Positions 28,663 through 37,867 are shown, numbered from the stretch's first letter. The stretch: DNA of 64,000 bases from Cognatitamlana sp035818475 (GCF_035818475.1 NZ_JAYMGV010000001.1:2108001-2172000), one strand, 5' to 3'. A program made the numbers and translations. The notes: generated by a model not told the origin, from the letters alone.

Positions 28663-30120
28663 ATGGAAGAATTATCAAAACACTTTATCAATAATAATAG
28701 ACGCCATTTTCTTAAAAAAGTAGGCTTAGGTATTGGGGGTATGGCTACTGCTTCATTATTAAATCCTTTTTCTTCTTTAGTTGAAGCTCCAGACTCGCCT
28801 CTGGCTGGAATGAATTTGCCGCATTTTGCACCAAAGGCAAAACGTGTAATATACCTTTTTCAAAGTGGAGGTCCGTCACAACTGGAACTCTTTGATTATA
28901 AACCGTTATTAAATAAAATGCGGGGAGAAGATTTACCGGATTCCGTTCGAAAAGGACAGCGTCTTACAGGTATGACTTCTGGTCAAGAAAGTTTTCCTTT
29001 AGTGGGTAGCAATTTTAAGTTCAATCAATATGGCGAATCAAGAGCTTGGGTAAGTGATTTGATGCCTTATACTGCTAAAATTGTTGATGAGCTTTGTTTT
29101 ATTAAATCAATGCATACTGAAGCTATTAATCATGACCCGGCAATAACTTTTTTCCAAACAGGGTCACAGCAAGCCGGGAGGCCAAGTATAGGGTCCTGGA
29201 TGAGTTATGGTTTAGGCAGCTTAAATAATAACCTACCTACGTTTACTGTATTATTATCAAGAGGAACAGGGAGGCCATTTTCTCAGCCTTTATATTCAAG
29301 ACTTTGGGGCAATGGTTTTTTAAGTTCATTGCACCAAGGTGTTCAATTTCGTTCTGGTAAAGATCCTGTATTATATCTAAAGGATCCGGAGGGCATGTCA
29401 AGAGCAGAACGAAGAAAAATGCTGGATTATATAAGTGAACTAAATCACAAGCAGGAAGAAGAGTTTGGAGATCCGGAAATAAACAGTAGGATTGCTCAAT
29501 ATGAAATGGCATATCGCATGCAAACATCGGTTCCGGAAACAATGAATATTGATGATGAGCCAGAGCATATTATTCAAATGTATGGTGCTAATTCTTTAGT
29601 ACCCGGAACCTATGCAGCAAATTGTTTACTGGCAAGGCGCCTGATTGAAAAAGATGTAAGGTTTGTTCAGTTATACCATATGGGCTGGGATCAACATTTT
29701 GATTTACCCAGTCAAATAGAAAAACAAGCTAAAGATATTGACCAAGCCACTGCTGCTTTAATTATGGATTTAAAACAAAGGGGCTTACTTGAAGATACTT
29801 TAGTGGTATGGGGTGGGGAATTTGGAAGAACAAATTATAGTCAAGGTACTTTAACAGATGTGAATTATGGAAGAGATCATCACCCCAAATGTTTTACCAT
29901 GTTTATGGCCGGAGGAGGTGTTAAACCGGGATTCACTTATGGGGAAACCGATGATTTTGGGTATAACATTGTAAAAGACCCTATGCATGTTCATGATTTA
30001 CAGGCCACTATGATGCATTTAATGGGGGTAGATCACACTAAATTTACTTATAAGCACCAGGGAAGAAGATTTAGATTAACGGATGTGTCAGGTCATGTCG
30101 TTCATGATGTATTAACCTAA
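28663..30120 (+). CDS. DUF1501 family protein, Tat-exported
   Basis: 485 residues. Twin-arginine signal NRRHFLKKVGLG, then the DUF1501 fold (related to the alkaline phosphatase/sulfatase superfamily): VIYLFQSGGPSQLELFDYKP near the start, KSMHTEAINHDPA, WGGEFGRT and GRDHHPKCFTMFMAGGG in the second half. The His/Asp-rich motifs look able to bind metal, but no formylglycine or Ser/Thr nucleophile motif of sulfatases or phosphatases is evident. It follows the PSCyt gene by 4 bases, the pairing normal in Planctomycetes. Tat export implies folding, or cofactor loading, before export. Function unknown; it probably acts with the cytochrome. Confidence 0.9.
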   Translation: MEELSKHFINNNRRHFLKKVGLGIGGMATASLLNPFSSLVEAPDSPLAGMNLPHFAPKAKRVIYLFQSGGPSQLELFDYKPLLNKMRGEDLPDSVRKGQRLTGMTSGQESFPLVGSNFKFNQYGESRAWVSDLMPYTAKIVDELCFIKSMHTEAINHDPAITFFQTGSQQAGRPSIGSWMSYGLGSLNNNLPTFTVLLSRGTGRPFSQPLYSRLWGNGFLSSLHQGVQFRSGKDPVLYLKDPEGMSRAERRKMLDYISELNHKQEEEFGDPEINSRIAQYEMAYRMQTSVPETMNIDDEPEHIIQMYGANSLVPGTYAANCLLARRLIEKDVRFVQLYHMGWDQHFDLPSQIEKQAKDIDQATAALIMDLKQRGLLEDTLVVWGGEFGRTNYSQGTLTDVNYGRDHHPKCFTMFMAGGGVKPGFTYGETDDFGYNIVKDPMHVHDLQATMMHLMGVDHTKFTYKHQGRRFRLTDVSGHVVHDVLT

Positions 30121-30139
30121 ATACTAGATAATAGCTTTA

Positions 30140-31183
30140 ATGAGTCGTAGAAAATTTTTAAAACAATCATCTTGCCTGACTATGGGTATGTTGACTTACC
30201 CGGTTTTTAGTACTGCATTTTCATTTAATAGTGTGAACGATGTTATTATTGGGCATAATACACATAAATATAAAGTGAATATGAATTGGGGTAATTTAAA
30301 CCCTTTGTATACGCCGGTAAAAGATTGTCATGAAATGGTTCAGGATTCAAAAGGGAGAATTGTTCTTTTAACCAATCACACTAAAAATAATGTTATTATT
30401 TATGATAAGTCCGGTAAATTATTAGAAACCTGGGGCACTAAATACCCTGGCGCTCACGGTCTTACTTTAGTTAAAGAGAATGGAGAAGATTTCTTGTTGA
30501 TAACAGATTATGAAAGGCATCAGGTTATAAAAACAACAATTACAGGAAACGTCATATTTGAGATTGATTATCCGGCAGATACGGGAAAGTATAAAAATAA
30601 AGAAGAGTTTAAACCAACGGAAACTACGGTTTTAGAAAACGGTGATTTTTATGTGGCTGATGGTTATGGTAATCAATATATTACACACTATAATCATAAA
30701 GGAGAATTACTTAACATTTTTGGAGGAAGAGGAACAGAAGATAGTCAGTTTTTAAATGCTCATGGTATTTGCTATGACAACAGAGATAAAAATAAGCCTT
30801 CAATTTTGGTGTCTGCCAGAGAATTGAATGAGTTAAAACAATTTAGTTTAGAAGGCGAATATCTGTCTTCTATAAAAGTTCCGGGAGCATTAATTTGCCG
30901 TCCGGTAATTCATAAAAATGATATATATTTTGCAGTCTTAAAATCTAAAGAAGCACCAAATGATGATTCCGGGTTTTTGTTGATTATGAATGAAAAAAAC
31001 GAAGTAGTATCCTGTCCGGGAGCAACAGCACCATCTTATAAAGGAAACCAACTGGAAGACTTATATCAAACTATCAGATTGTTTCAGCACCCACATGATG
31101 TTTGTATTGATGATGATGAAAATATATATGTAGCCCAGTGGAATTCAGGTCAAACTTACCCTATAAAATTAGTTAGAGTATGA
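30140..31183 (+). CDS. NHL/six-bladed beta-propeller protein, exported
   Basis: 347 residues. Starts MSRRKFLKQSSCLTMG, a twin-arginine-like signal with a hydrophobic stretch to about residue 30. The body consists of NHL-like propeller blades with repeated patterns such as SKGRIVLLTNHTKNNVIIYD, GDFYVADGYGNQYITHYN and HPHDVCIDDDENIYVAQWN, resembling peptidyl-glycine monooxygenase-like or 6-bladed propeller domains. No catalytic motif is apparent. It lies 19 bases after DUF1501 and its stop overlaps the next start by four bases (31180-31183), so it belongs to the cytochrome module. A docking or sugar-binding scaffold role is inference. Confidence 0.8.
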   Translation: MSRRKFLKQSSCLTMGMLTYPVFSTAFSFNSVNDVIIGHNTHKYKVNMNWGNLNPLYTPVKDCHEMVQDSKGRIVLLTNHTKNNVIIYDKSGKLLETWGTKYPGAHGLTLVKENGEDFLLITDYERHQVIKTTITGNVIFEIDYPADTGKYKNKEEFKPTETTVLENGDFYVADGYGNQYITHYNHKGELLNIFGGRGTEDSQFLNAHGICYDNRDKNKPSILVSARELNELKQFSLEGEYLSSIKVPGALICRPVIHKNDIYFAVLKSKEAPNDDSGFLLIMNEKNEVVSCPGATAPSYKGNQLEDLYQTIRLFQHPHDVCIDDDENIYVAQWNSGQTYPIKLVRV

Positions 31184-31980
31184 GACAATCTGCATTATGG
31201 GGGCTAACCATTTTACTGCTTTTAAGTTGTAAAAAAACAAACAGGACGTTGTTTTTACAGCAAAATCAAGTGCATCTTGCCCAACCAAGGGTTCAGAGTA
31301 CAACTATGATTATTGACTCATTTGCAGTCATTAAAGTTGGTCAGGGTTTTGAAGGTTCGGAAGTATATTATACATCAGATGGAAGTGAGCCTACAATGAC
31401 ATCCGTAAAATATAAAGCTCCATTTAAAGTTACCGAACCAGGTACCTATAAGTTTAGAACCTTTCATACCAATTGGAAGACAAGTGAAGCATCAATGATG
31501 ACGCTTTATAAGAAAGGACAAGTGCCAGAGGATATCGTTTGGTATTCCAAAGCTCAAACTAAGTATAAAGGACAGGGAGCTTTAACCTTAATTAATCAAA
31601 ATAAAGCGAGTTTGCCTTTTAGTAATCCGGAGTGGGTAGGATTTGATTCTATTGTTGATGCCAAAGTTGTATTTAAAGAAAAGACCATGATAAAAAGCAT
31701 TGATATCGGGTTTTTAAATGATCCGCAATCCTGGATCTTTCCGCCTTCGGAGATTGTGGTGTATTTAAATGATTTAGAAAACGATTCAGATAAAATAAAA
31801 ATTCAAATGGATGACGTGCCTACCATGGTATCTGCTGAATTAAGCAACATAAAGATAAAAATTGAAAGAGAAGTAAAATCAGTAAGGTTGGAAATACACA
31901 ATTTACAATCAATTCCCGAATGGCATGAAGGAAGTGGCCAAAAAGCCTGGTTGTTTATGGATGAATGGATATTTAATTAA
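31180..31980 (+). CDS. Lipoprotein with chitobiase-C (Fn3-like) and discoidin-like domains
   Basis: 266 residues, lipobox LLSC (Cys17). Domain one (about 40-110) has YYTSDGSEPTMTS, typical of the chitobiase/beta-hexosaminidase C-terminal Fn3-associated domain. Domain two (about 125-266) is an F5/8-type C-like sandwich that ends WHEGSGQKAWLFMDEWIF. Both resemble the C-terminal modules of the GH20 at 23850 and the membrane cytochrome at 31980, so a common glycan or cell-wall target is likely. Start overlaps the propeller gene by four bases; stop overlaps the next gene by one base. No catalytic domain: probably a free-standing binding module. Confidence 0.8.
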   Translation: MRQSALWGLTILLLLSCKKTNRTLFLQQNQVHLAQPRVQSTTMIIDSFAVIKVGQGFEGSEVYYTSDGSEPTMTSVKYKAPFKVTEPGTYKFRTFHTNWKTSEASMMTLYKKGQVPEDIVWYSKAQTKYKGQGALTLINQNKASLPFSNPEWVGFDSIVDAKVVFKEKTMIKSIDIGFLNDPQSWIFPPSEIVVYLNDLENDSDKIKIQMDDVPTMVSAELSNIKIKIEREVKSVRLEIHNLQSIPEWHEGSGQKAWLFMDEWIFN

Positions 31981-34109
31981 TGAAACAAGTTTTAAGAAAA
32001 TATAGTGCAGTTTTAGTGCTTTTTATAGTTCTAACAGGTGTCTTGCTGATAAGCTTATCAAGTGCAGCAGAAATTCCGAAAATAGTTCTTTTTTTTGGAA
32101 GATTTCACCCTTTGTTATTGCATTTACCTATAGGCGCTTTATTGCTTACGTTTTTTATAGATATTATTGGCCGTATAAAAAAAGACTACCCCTTATTAAT
32201 GATAAAATGGGCTTTAGGGTTTTCTTCTTTTTTCGCCATCTTAACCTGTATATTGGGGTACTTTCTTTCATTAGAAGGGGGGTATGGAAATGATGTTTTA
32301 GAGGTGCATTTTTGGACCGGTATTTTAACAGCTGTTCTAACACTACTTCTTTTTTTAATGGTTTCATTAAAGTCTGATAAAACCAATAAATGGTTTCTGC
32401 CTCTTTTTGTTTTAACATTGGTGAGTATTAGTGTTGCAGGGCACTACGGAAGTGTATTAACACATGGAGAAAACTTTTTAACGGAGTATGTGGAAACATC
32501 TGAAAAAGAAAGAATCATAGAAGTTGTTGATAGCCTAAAAATTTATGATGATGTCATTAATAAAATTTTGGATGATAAATGTGTTCAATGTCATAATTCA
32601 ACTAAGAAAAAAGGCGGGCTTTCACTAATTTCAAAAGAAGCCATTTTGAAAGGCGGTGAAAATGGAGCGGCCTTACATGTAGGCAACTCTAACGAGAGCT
32701 TGTTGTATGAACAACTGTTATTACCAATATCACATGAAAATCATATGCCGCCTGAGGGGAAGCCGCAATTAACAAAAGATGAATTATGGCTTATTAAATA
32801 CTGGATTGATAATGGAGCAAAGTTTGATAATTATGTAAATAGCGAAACTCGAAATGATACACTAGATAAATTATTGAAAAACTATCTTGTTTTCGATAAA
32901 ATTATTATTCCAAAAGCTTCAAAAAACGATATAGTCAAAGTTAAAGAAATTGGGTATATGGTTAATGAAATGGTGCCAGGTGAAGCAGAATTGAGTATAA
33001 AGTTTACAAAAAAAGCGATTACAAAAAACGATGTAGATATGCTTTCTAAATTAAAGGAACAAATTATTGAACTCGATTTTAGTAATACCAGTTTAACTGA
33101 TCAAATGACAGGAGTTCTAAAAAGATTGGAAAACTTAAAAATGCTTAGACTTGATAACACTAAAATATCAGACAAAACGCTTCAGAATATTAAAGATTTA
33201 AAAAGATTAGAGGTGCTGAATCTTTTTAATACAGGTGTAACTGGTGTAGGCCTGGAAACATTACTGAAAAGTATTACGCCTTCACAAATTTATACATGGA
33301 AAACAGCAATTGAATTTGAAATGGCAGAGCGTCTTAAAAAAGACTATGGAATACAAATTCATAATGGTATTGCCAGGGGATTTGTTGAAAAAACAAAATT
33401 AGAAGCCCCTAAACTGACTCCTGAAAATACACTTTTTATAGATTCTCTTTTGTTAAGTGTTAAAACCAATACTAAAAATGCCGAATTAAGATACACATTA
33501 AATGGAGAGATACCAGATTCTACAAGTGCTCTTTATACGGATGCGTTACATGTGGAAGAAAGTAAAACCTTTATGGTTAGAGCTTTTAAAAAAGGTTGGT
33601 TTCCAAGTGATGTTTTGAAGCGCGACTATTTTAAGGTGAAGTATCAGGTAGATAATTTCACCATTGAAAAAAAACCGGAGAAAAGATATCCTAATGCTAA
33701 TAAACTATTTGATTTAGAAGTGGGTAATCTCTCTTTTAAGGATGGAAAATGGACAGGTTATTTGGGGTATGATTTAAGCACTACTATTAATTTGGGAGCT
33801 GTTAAAGCAGTTGATAGTATTTCTGTTAATTCTTTGGGGAATACTAAAGATTGGATTTTGTTTCCAAACAAATTAAAAGTTTATGCGTCTAACAATGCGC
33901 ATACAGGTTTTAAAAAAATAGGAGAATTAAAGATCAATCAGGCAAAGGGTTATGAAGATCCTCAAATTAAAAGATTTACCTTACAAACTACTAACACGCA
34001 AGCACAGTATTTTAAAATAATAATAGAAAATCCTAAAGTTTTACCTAAATGGCACGAAGGTGCCGGGCAGGCTTCATGGATTTTTGTAGACGAAATATTC
34101 TTATGGTAA
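31980..34109 (+). CDS. DUF2231 membrane cytochrome c with leucine-rich repeats and discoidin-like C-terminus
   Basis: 709 residues in five parts. Residues about 8-165 hold five membrane helices of DUF2231 type, including the signature HPLLLHLPIGALL. Next is a planctomycete-type cytochrome domain (about 190-285) with heme site Cys201-V-Q-Cys204-His205 and HMPPEGKPQL. A short leucine-rich-repeat stretch (about 345-445) follows, for example LKMLRLDNTKISD. Then a chitobiase-C/Fn3-like domain (about 475-550) and an F5/8 C-like domain (about 560-709) ending WHEGAGQASWIFVDEIFLW. It could hand electrons between the soluble PSCyt protein and the membrane, while the C-terminal modules bind glycan. It overlaps the previous gene by one base and the next by seven. 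Domain calls are firm; role is inference. Confidence 0.86.
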   Translation: MKQVLRKYSAVLVLFIVLTGVLLISLSSAAEIPKIVLFFGRFHPLLLHLPIGALLLTFFIDIIGRIKKDYPLLMIKWALGFSSFFAILTCILGYFLSLEGGYGNDVLEVHFWTGILTAVLTLLLFLMVSLKSDKTNKWFLPLFVLTLVSISVAGHYGSVLTHGENFLTEYVETSEKERIIEVVDSLKIYDDVINKILDDKCVQCHNSTKKKGGLSLISKEAILKGGENGAALHVGNSNESLLYEQLLLPISHENHMPPEGKPQLTKDELWLIKYWIDNGAKFDNYVNSETRNDTLDKLLKNYLVFDKIIIPKASKNDIVKVKEIGYMVNEMVPGEAELSIKFTKKAITKNDVDMLSKLKEQIIELDFSNTSLTDQMTGVLKRLENLKMLRLDNTKISDKTLQNIKDLKRLEVLNLFNTGVTGVGLETLLKSITPSQIYTWKTAIEFEMAERLKKDYGIQIHNGIARGFVEKTKLEAPKLTPENTLFIDSLLLSVKTNTKNAELRYTLNGEIPDSTSALYTDALHVEESKTFMVRAFKKGWFPSDVLKRDYFKVKYQVDNFTIEKKPEKRYPNANKLFDLEVGNLSFKDGKWTGYLGYDLSTTINLGAVKAVDSISVNSLGNTKDWILFPNKLKVYASNNAHTGFKKIGELKINQAKGYEDPQIKRFTLQTTNTQAQYFKIIIENPKVLPKWHEGAGQASWIFVDEIFLW

Positions 34110-35464
34110 CAAAAATTAGAGTTAAATCGAAATTGCTAATAGTATTCCTTCTGTTTTGTGGAATAGTAAATGGTCAAAATAATGAATCATCATATGAAGA
34201 ACGTATGGAATGGTTTAAAGATGCCAAATTAGGCGTTTTTATTCACTGGGGCTATTACGGCGTCAATGGTATTGGAGAGTCCTGGTCTATGTATCATAAA
34301 AAAATCTCATACGAAGATTATATGATGCAGGGTAAACAATTTACTGCAGAACATTATAAACCTAAAGAATGGGCCAGACTATTCAAAAAAATTGGTGCCC
34401 GTTATGCGATATTAACAACAAAGCATCATGATGGGGTGGCCTTATGGGATACTAAGTTAAGTAAGTTAAATGTAATAGAAAAAACACCGGCTAAAAGAGA
34501 TTTAGTTGCGCCGTTTGTTGAAGCTTTAAGACAAGAAAATTTAAAGGTAGGCTTATATTATTCTTTATGCGATTGGTCTCATCCGGATTATAATGTTGTT
34601 TTTCCAAGACCCAATACTCAAAAGAATTACCCACAAAAAGGGCAAAAGGAACTATCTGAATGGCAACGTTTTGTAAGGTTTTATAAAGGTCAGATAAAAG
34701 AGTTAAATGATGACTTTTACCCCGATTTATATTGGTTTGATGGAGATTGGGAAAAGTCTAGTGAGCAGTGGAGAGCCCAATCACTAAAAGATTCGTTATT
34801 GGCGTGGAACCCCAAAACCATAGTTAATTCAAGGTTGAAAACCCATGGAGACTACAGTACGCCCGAACAGGGAATCCCGGTGGTGAGACCTAAAGGGCCC
34901 TGGGAATTTTGTATGACCATGAACGATAACTGGGGGTACTATCCTTCTGATACCAATTACAAACCCATTTCTCAAATTATTAGAACGTTTGTTGAGGTAA
35001 TAGCTTCGGGAGGTAATTTATTATTGAATATAGGACCTAAACCAGACGGAACAATTGCCCCTGAGCAAATGGAGCGACTTGAGGCCTTGGGAGATTGGAT
35101 CAAAAAACACGAACGTGCGGTTTTTGAAACCAAAGCAGGCTTACCCTATGGGCATTTTTACGGACCGACCCTATTGAATAAGGATGAGACAAAAATATAC
35201 CTGTGTTTGTTTGATGCTCCTAAAAATTATATATCATTAAAAGGCATTCAGAACAAAGTAAAATCTATTAGAGTAGTTGGAAGTAACCAGGAATTAAGCT
35301 TTGTGAGAAACGGAGGCGCAGCATGGAATAATATACCGGGTATTTTAAGAATAGAAATTCCTGAAAGCAGATATTTAGATGACAATGTAACGGTATTGGA
35401 AATAGAATTGGAAGATGCCCTGAAATTATATAGGGGACATGGAAATGCCGTTGAATTAAATTAA
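34103..35464 (+). CDS. GH29 alpha-L-fucosidase (first copy)
   Basis: Hydrolyses terminal alpha-L-fucose with retention. 453 residues with a cleavable signal peptide (to about residue 23, ...CGIVNGQ). GH29 motifs: MEWFKDAKLGVFIHWGYYG near the start, YAILTTKHHDGVALWDT, GLYYSLCDWSHPDY, and LYWFDGDWE with Asp213 as the likely nucleophile, then ASGGNLLLNIGPKPDGTI. An upstream in-frame ATG at 34049 would add a non-hydrophobic tail and overlap the previous gene by 61 bases; ATG 34103 overlaps its stop by only seven bases and gives a normal signal peptide. In this context core or antennary fucose of N-glycans is a likely target. Part of one long transcript with the cytochrome genes. Confidence 0.93.
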   Translation: MVTKIRVKSKLLIVFLLFCGIVNGQNNESSYEERMEWFKDAKLGVFIHWGYYGVNGIGESWSMYHKKISYEDYMMQGKQFTAEHYKPKEWARLFKKIGARYAILTTKHHDGVALWDTKLSKLNVIEKTPAKRDLVAPFVEALRQENLKVGLYYSLCDWSHPDYNVVFPRPNTQKNYPQKGQKELSEWQRFVRFYKGQIKELNDDFYPDLYWFDGDWEKSSEQWRAQSLKDSLLAWNPKTIVNSRLKTHGDYSTPEQGIPVVRPKGPWEFCMTMNDNWGYYPSDTNYKPISQIIRTFVEVIASGGNLLLNIGPKPDGTIAPEQMERLEALGDWIKKHERAVFETKAGLPYGHFYGPTLLNKDETKIYLCLFDAPKNYISLKGIQNKVKSIRVVGSNQELSFVRNGGAAWNNIPGILRIEIPESRYLDDNVTVLEIELEDALKLYRGHGNAVELN

Positions 35465-35466
35465 TT

Positions 35467-37809
35467 ATGATGGGAAAAATAGTCAAAATAGTAGTTTTAG
35501 TAACATTAGTTGTTAGTGTTTCTTGTATAGATAAAGGGGGCGAACAGATTAGCGATATTATACAATCGCAGAATTTGGTAGATTATGTAAATCCGCTCAT
35601 GGGAACAGATTCAAATTATAGTCTATCTAACGGGAATACCTATCCGGCTATTGCCACACCCTGGGCTATGAATTTTTGGACGCCTATGACCTCAAAAATG
35701 GGAGATGGCTGGGCTTATAAATATAGTGACACAAAAATACGAGGGATAAAACAAACCCATCAACCAAGCCCGTGGATTAACGATTATGCTGCCTTTTCTT
35801 TAATGGCTGTTACCGGCGATTTAAAATTTCAGGAAGACCAGAGAGAATCGTGGTTTTCACATAAATCAGAAATTGTAAAACCCTACCATTATAGTGTTTA
35901 TTTAGCAGATTATGATATCGTAGCAGAAGTAACCCCCACAGAAAGAGCTTCACAATTCAAATTTACTTTTCCGGAAGCAGAAACATCATATATTATGTTA
36001 GATGCTTTTTTTAAAGGTTCTATGGTAAAGATAATCCCGGAAGAACGAAAAATTATTGGGTATTGTAGAAATAATAGCGGAGGTGTTCCGGAAAATTTCC
36101 ATAACTATTTTGTAGCTGAATTTGATAAAGATTTTGAATTGACGCATACCTGGAATGATAACTGGGAATTAAAAGAAGACTCAACAAATAGCGAAGGAGA
36201 ACATGTAGGAGCTATCATTGGGTTTAAAACTAAAAGAGGTGAAGTTGTTCATGTAAAAGTGGCCTCCTCTTTTATAAGCCCGGAACAGGCTCAGTTGAAT
36301 TTATCCAGAGAAATAGGAAAAGATACTTTTGAGCAAACTAAGGAGAAAGCAAAACAAGCCTGGGAGACAGAATTAAATAGGATCAAAATTGAAGATGATA
36401 ATATTGATTATATAAGAACATTTTATTCTTGTTTATATCGTGTACTGTTATTCCCCAGAAAATTTTATGAGTTCAATGAAAGTAATGAGATAGTTCATTA
36501 CAGTCCTTATAATGGAGAAGTATTACCGGGATATATGTTTACCGATAATGGGTTTTGGGATACGTTTAGAGCCGTTTTTCCTTTTTTTAATATGATGTAT
36601 CCGGAATTGAACAGTCATATTATGGAAGGGCTGGCCAATACATATAAAGAATCAGGGTGGCTTCCGGAATGGGCTAGCCCGGGACATCGGGATTGCATGA
36701 TAGGTTCAAATTCAGCAACCATTATTGCAGATGCTTATTTAAAAGGAAATGTTAAAGAAGATGATGTTAATGTGTTGCTAGAAGCTGCATTGAAAAATGC
36801 GACTGTAAATGAAGGGCGCCCGGTAGGGTCTGTAGGTAGAGCAGGTGTTGACTATTATAATGATTTGGGCTATGTGCCTTATAATGTTGGTATCAATGAG
36901 AATGCAGCACGAACCCTGGAATATGCGTTTGCCGATTTTACCATTGCTAAAATGTCTGAAAAATTAGGGCAAGAAGAACTGGCAGAAACATATTTTGAAA
37001 AAGCTTTAAATTACAAGAACCTCTTTGATCCTTCAACCAATTTAATGAGAGGTAAAAACGAAGATGGTAATTTTCAAGAACCATTTAATCCATTAAAATG
37101 GGGAGATGCTTTTACAGAAGGTAACAGCTTACATTATACGTGGTCCGTATTTCATGATGTTCAGGGACTTATAGATTTAATGGGAGGAACCCAAAATTTT
37201 ATATCAAAATTAGATGAGGTTTTTAGCATGCCGCCGGACTTTGATGAGTCATATTATGGACATGTTATTCATGAAATTAGAGAAATGCAAATTGTGAATA
37301 TGGGAAATTATGCACATGGAAATCAACCCATTCAGCACATGATTTACTTGTATAACTATGCCAAAGCGCCCTATAAAACTCAAGAAAAAATAAGAGAAGT
37401 ATTAACCAAACTATATGCCGCTACTCCGGATGGTTATTGTGGTGATGAAGATAATGGGCAAACATCGGCCTGGTATGTGTTTAGTGCCTTAGGATTTTAT
37501 CCTGTAACCCCGGGTGTGGATCAATATGTTATAGGAAGCCCGTTATTTAATAAGGCAACAATAGCTTTGGAAAATGGAAATACTTTCAGTATAACAGCTA
37601 AAGATAATTCCGAAAAAAATATTTACATCCAGTCTGCCTTTTTAAATGGAGCAACGTATTCAAATAGTTATTTGAATTTTGAAGATATTCAAAAAGGAGG
37701 CCATTTTGAGCTTAATATGACAGACACACCTCATAAAGAATGGGGTAGCAGTATTGAAAATGTACCATATTCATTGAGTAATTCAAAAAAACAGGAAGTG
37801 AATAAGTAA
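35467..37809 (+). CDS. GH92 alpha-mannosidase-like lipoprotein (third copy, divergent subtype)
   Basis: 780 residues, lipobox SVSC (Cys20 from the first of two adjacent ATGs). Opens with NPLMGTDSNYSLSNGNTYPA, longer than the other two copies. It keeps FTEGNSLHYTW (Glu at the catalytic-acid position, but NAWQ replaced by NSLH), AHGNQPIQHMIY where copies one and two have GNEPSHH, and CGDEDNGQTSAWY where they have GNEDCGQ. These coordinated changes mark a different GH92 subgroup, so a different linkage or aglycone is expected. It starts 2 bases after GH29 and closes the long N-glycan/cytochrome gene run. Confidence 0.93.
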   Translation: MMGKIVKIVVLVTLVVSVSCIDKGGEQISDIIQSQNLVDYVNPLMGTDSNYSLSNGNTYPAIATPWAMNFWTPMTSKMGDGWAYKYSDTKIRGIKQTHQPSPWINDYAAFSLMAVTGDLKFQEDQRESWFSHKSEIVKPYHYSVYLADYDIVAEVTPTERASQFKFTFPEAETSYIMLDAFFKGSMVKIIPEERKIIGYCRNNSGGVPENFHNYFVAEFDKDFELTHTWNDNWELKEDSTNSEGEHVGAIIGFKTKRGEVVHVKVASSFISPEQAQLNLSREIGKDTFEQTKEKAKQAWETELNRIKIEDDNIDYIRTFYSCLYRVLLFPRKFYEFNESNEIVHYSPYNGEVLPGYMFTDNGFWDTFRAVFPFFNMMYPELNSHIMEGLANTYKESGWLPEWASPGHRDCMIGSNSATIIADAYLKGNVKEDDVNVLLEAALKNATVNEGRPVGSVGRAGVDYYNDLGYVPYNVGINENAARTLEYAFADFTIAKMSEKLGQEELAETYFEKALNYKNLFDPSTNLMRGKNEDGNFQEPFNPLKWGDAFTEGNSLHYTWSVFHDVQGLIDLMGGTQNFISKLDEVFSMPPDFDESYYGHVIHEIREMQIVNMGNYAHGNQPIQHMIYLYNYAKAPYKTQEKIREVLTKLYAATPDGYCGDEDNGQTSAWYVFSALGFYPVTPGVDQYVIGSPLFNKATIALENGNTFSITAKDNSEKNIYIQSAFLNGATYSNSYLNFEDIQKGGHFELNMTDTPHKEWGSSIENVPYSLSNSKKQEVNK

Positions 37810-37838
37810 TATTCACTTAATAATGACCTATAGACTTC

Positions 37839-37846
37839 TAATTTTG
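37839..37846 (+). promoter_or_regulatory. Candidate -7 element before a truncated lipoprotein gene
   Basis: TAATTTTG matches TAnnTTTG, 21 bases before the ATG at 37868. If real, it is the surviving promoter of the gene that was cut by the deletion downstream. Confidence 0.35.
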
Positions 37847-37867
37847 CCTATTTAAAAAAGTGAATAC

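Noticed and set aside
34049..34102. Upstream ATG as start of the first GH29
   Set aside because: It would overlap the previous gene by 61 bases and place a charged stretch before the signal peptide; ATG 34103 overlaps by seven bases and starts a normal signal.
35467..37809. GH92 copy as a mannose-1-phosphodiesterase because of Gln in GNQP
   Set aside because: In the phosphodiester-cleaving GH92 the changed residue is the catalytic acid; here that position (TEGNSLH) still has Glu, so the Gln reflects a subgroup difference elsewhere.
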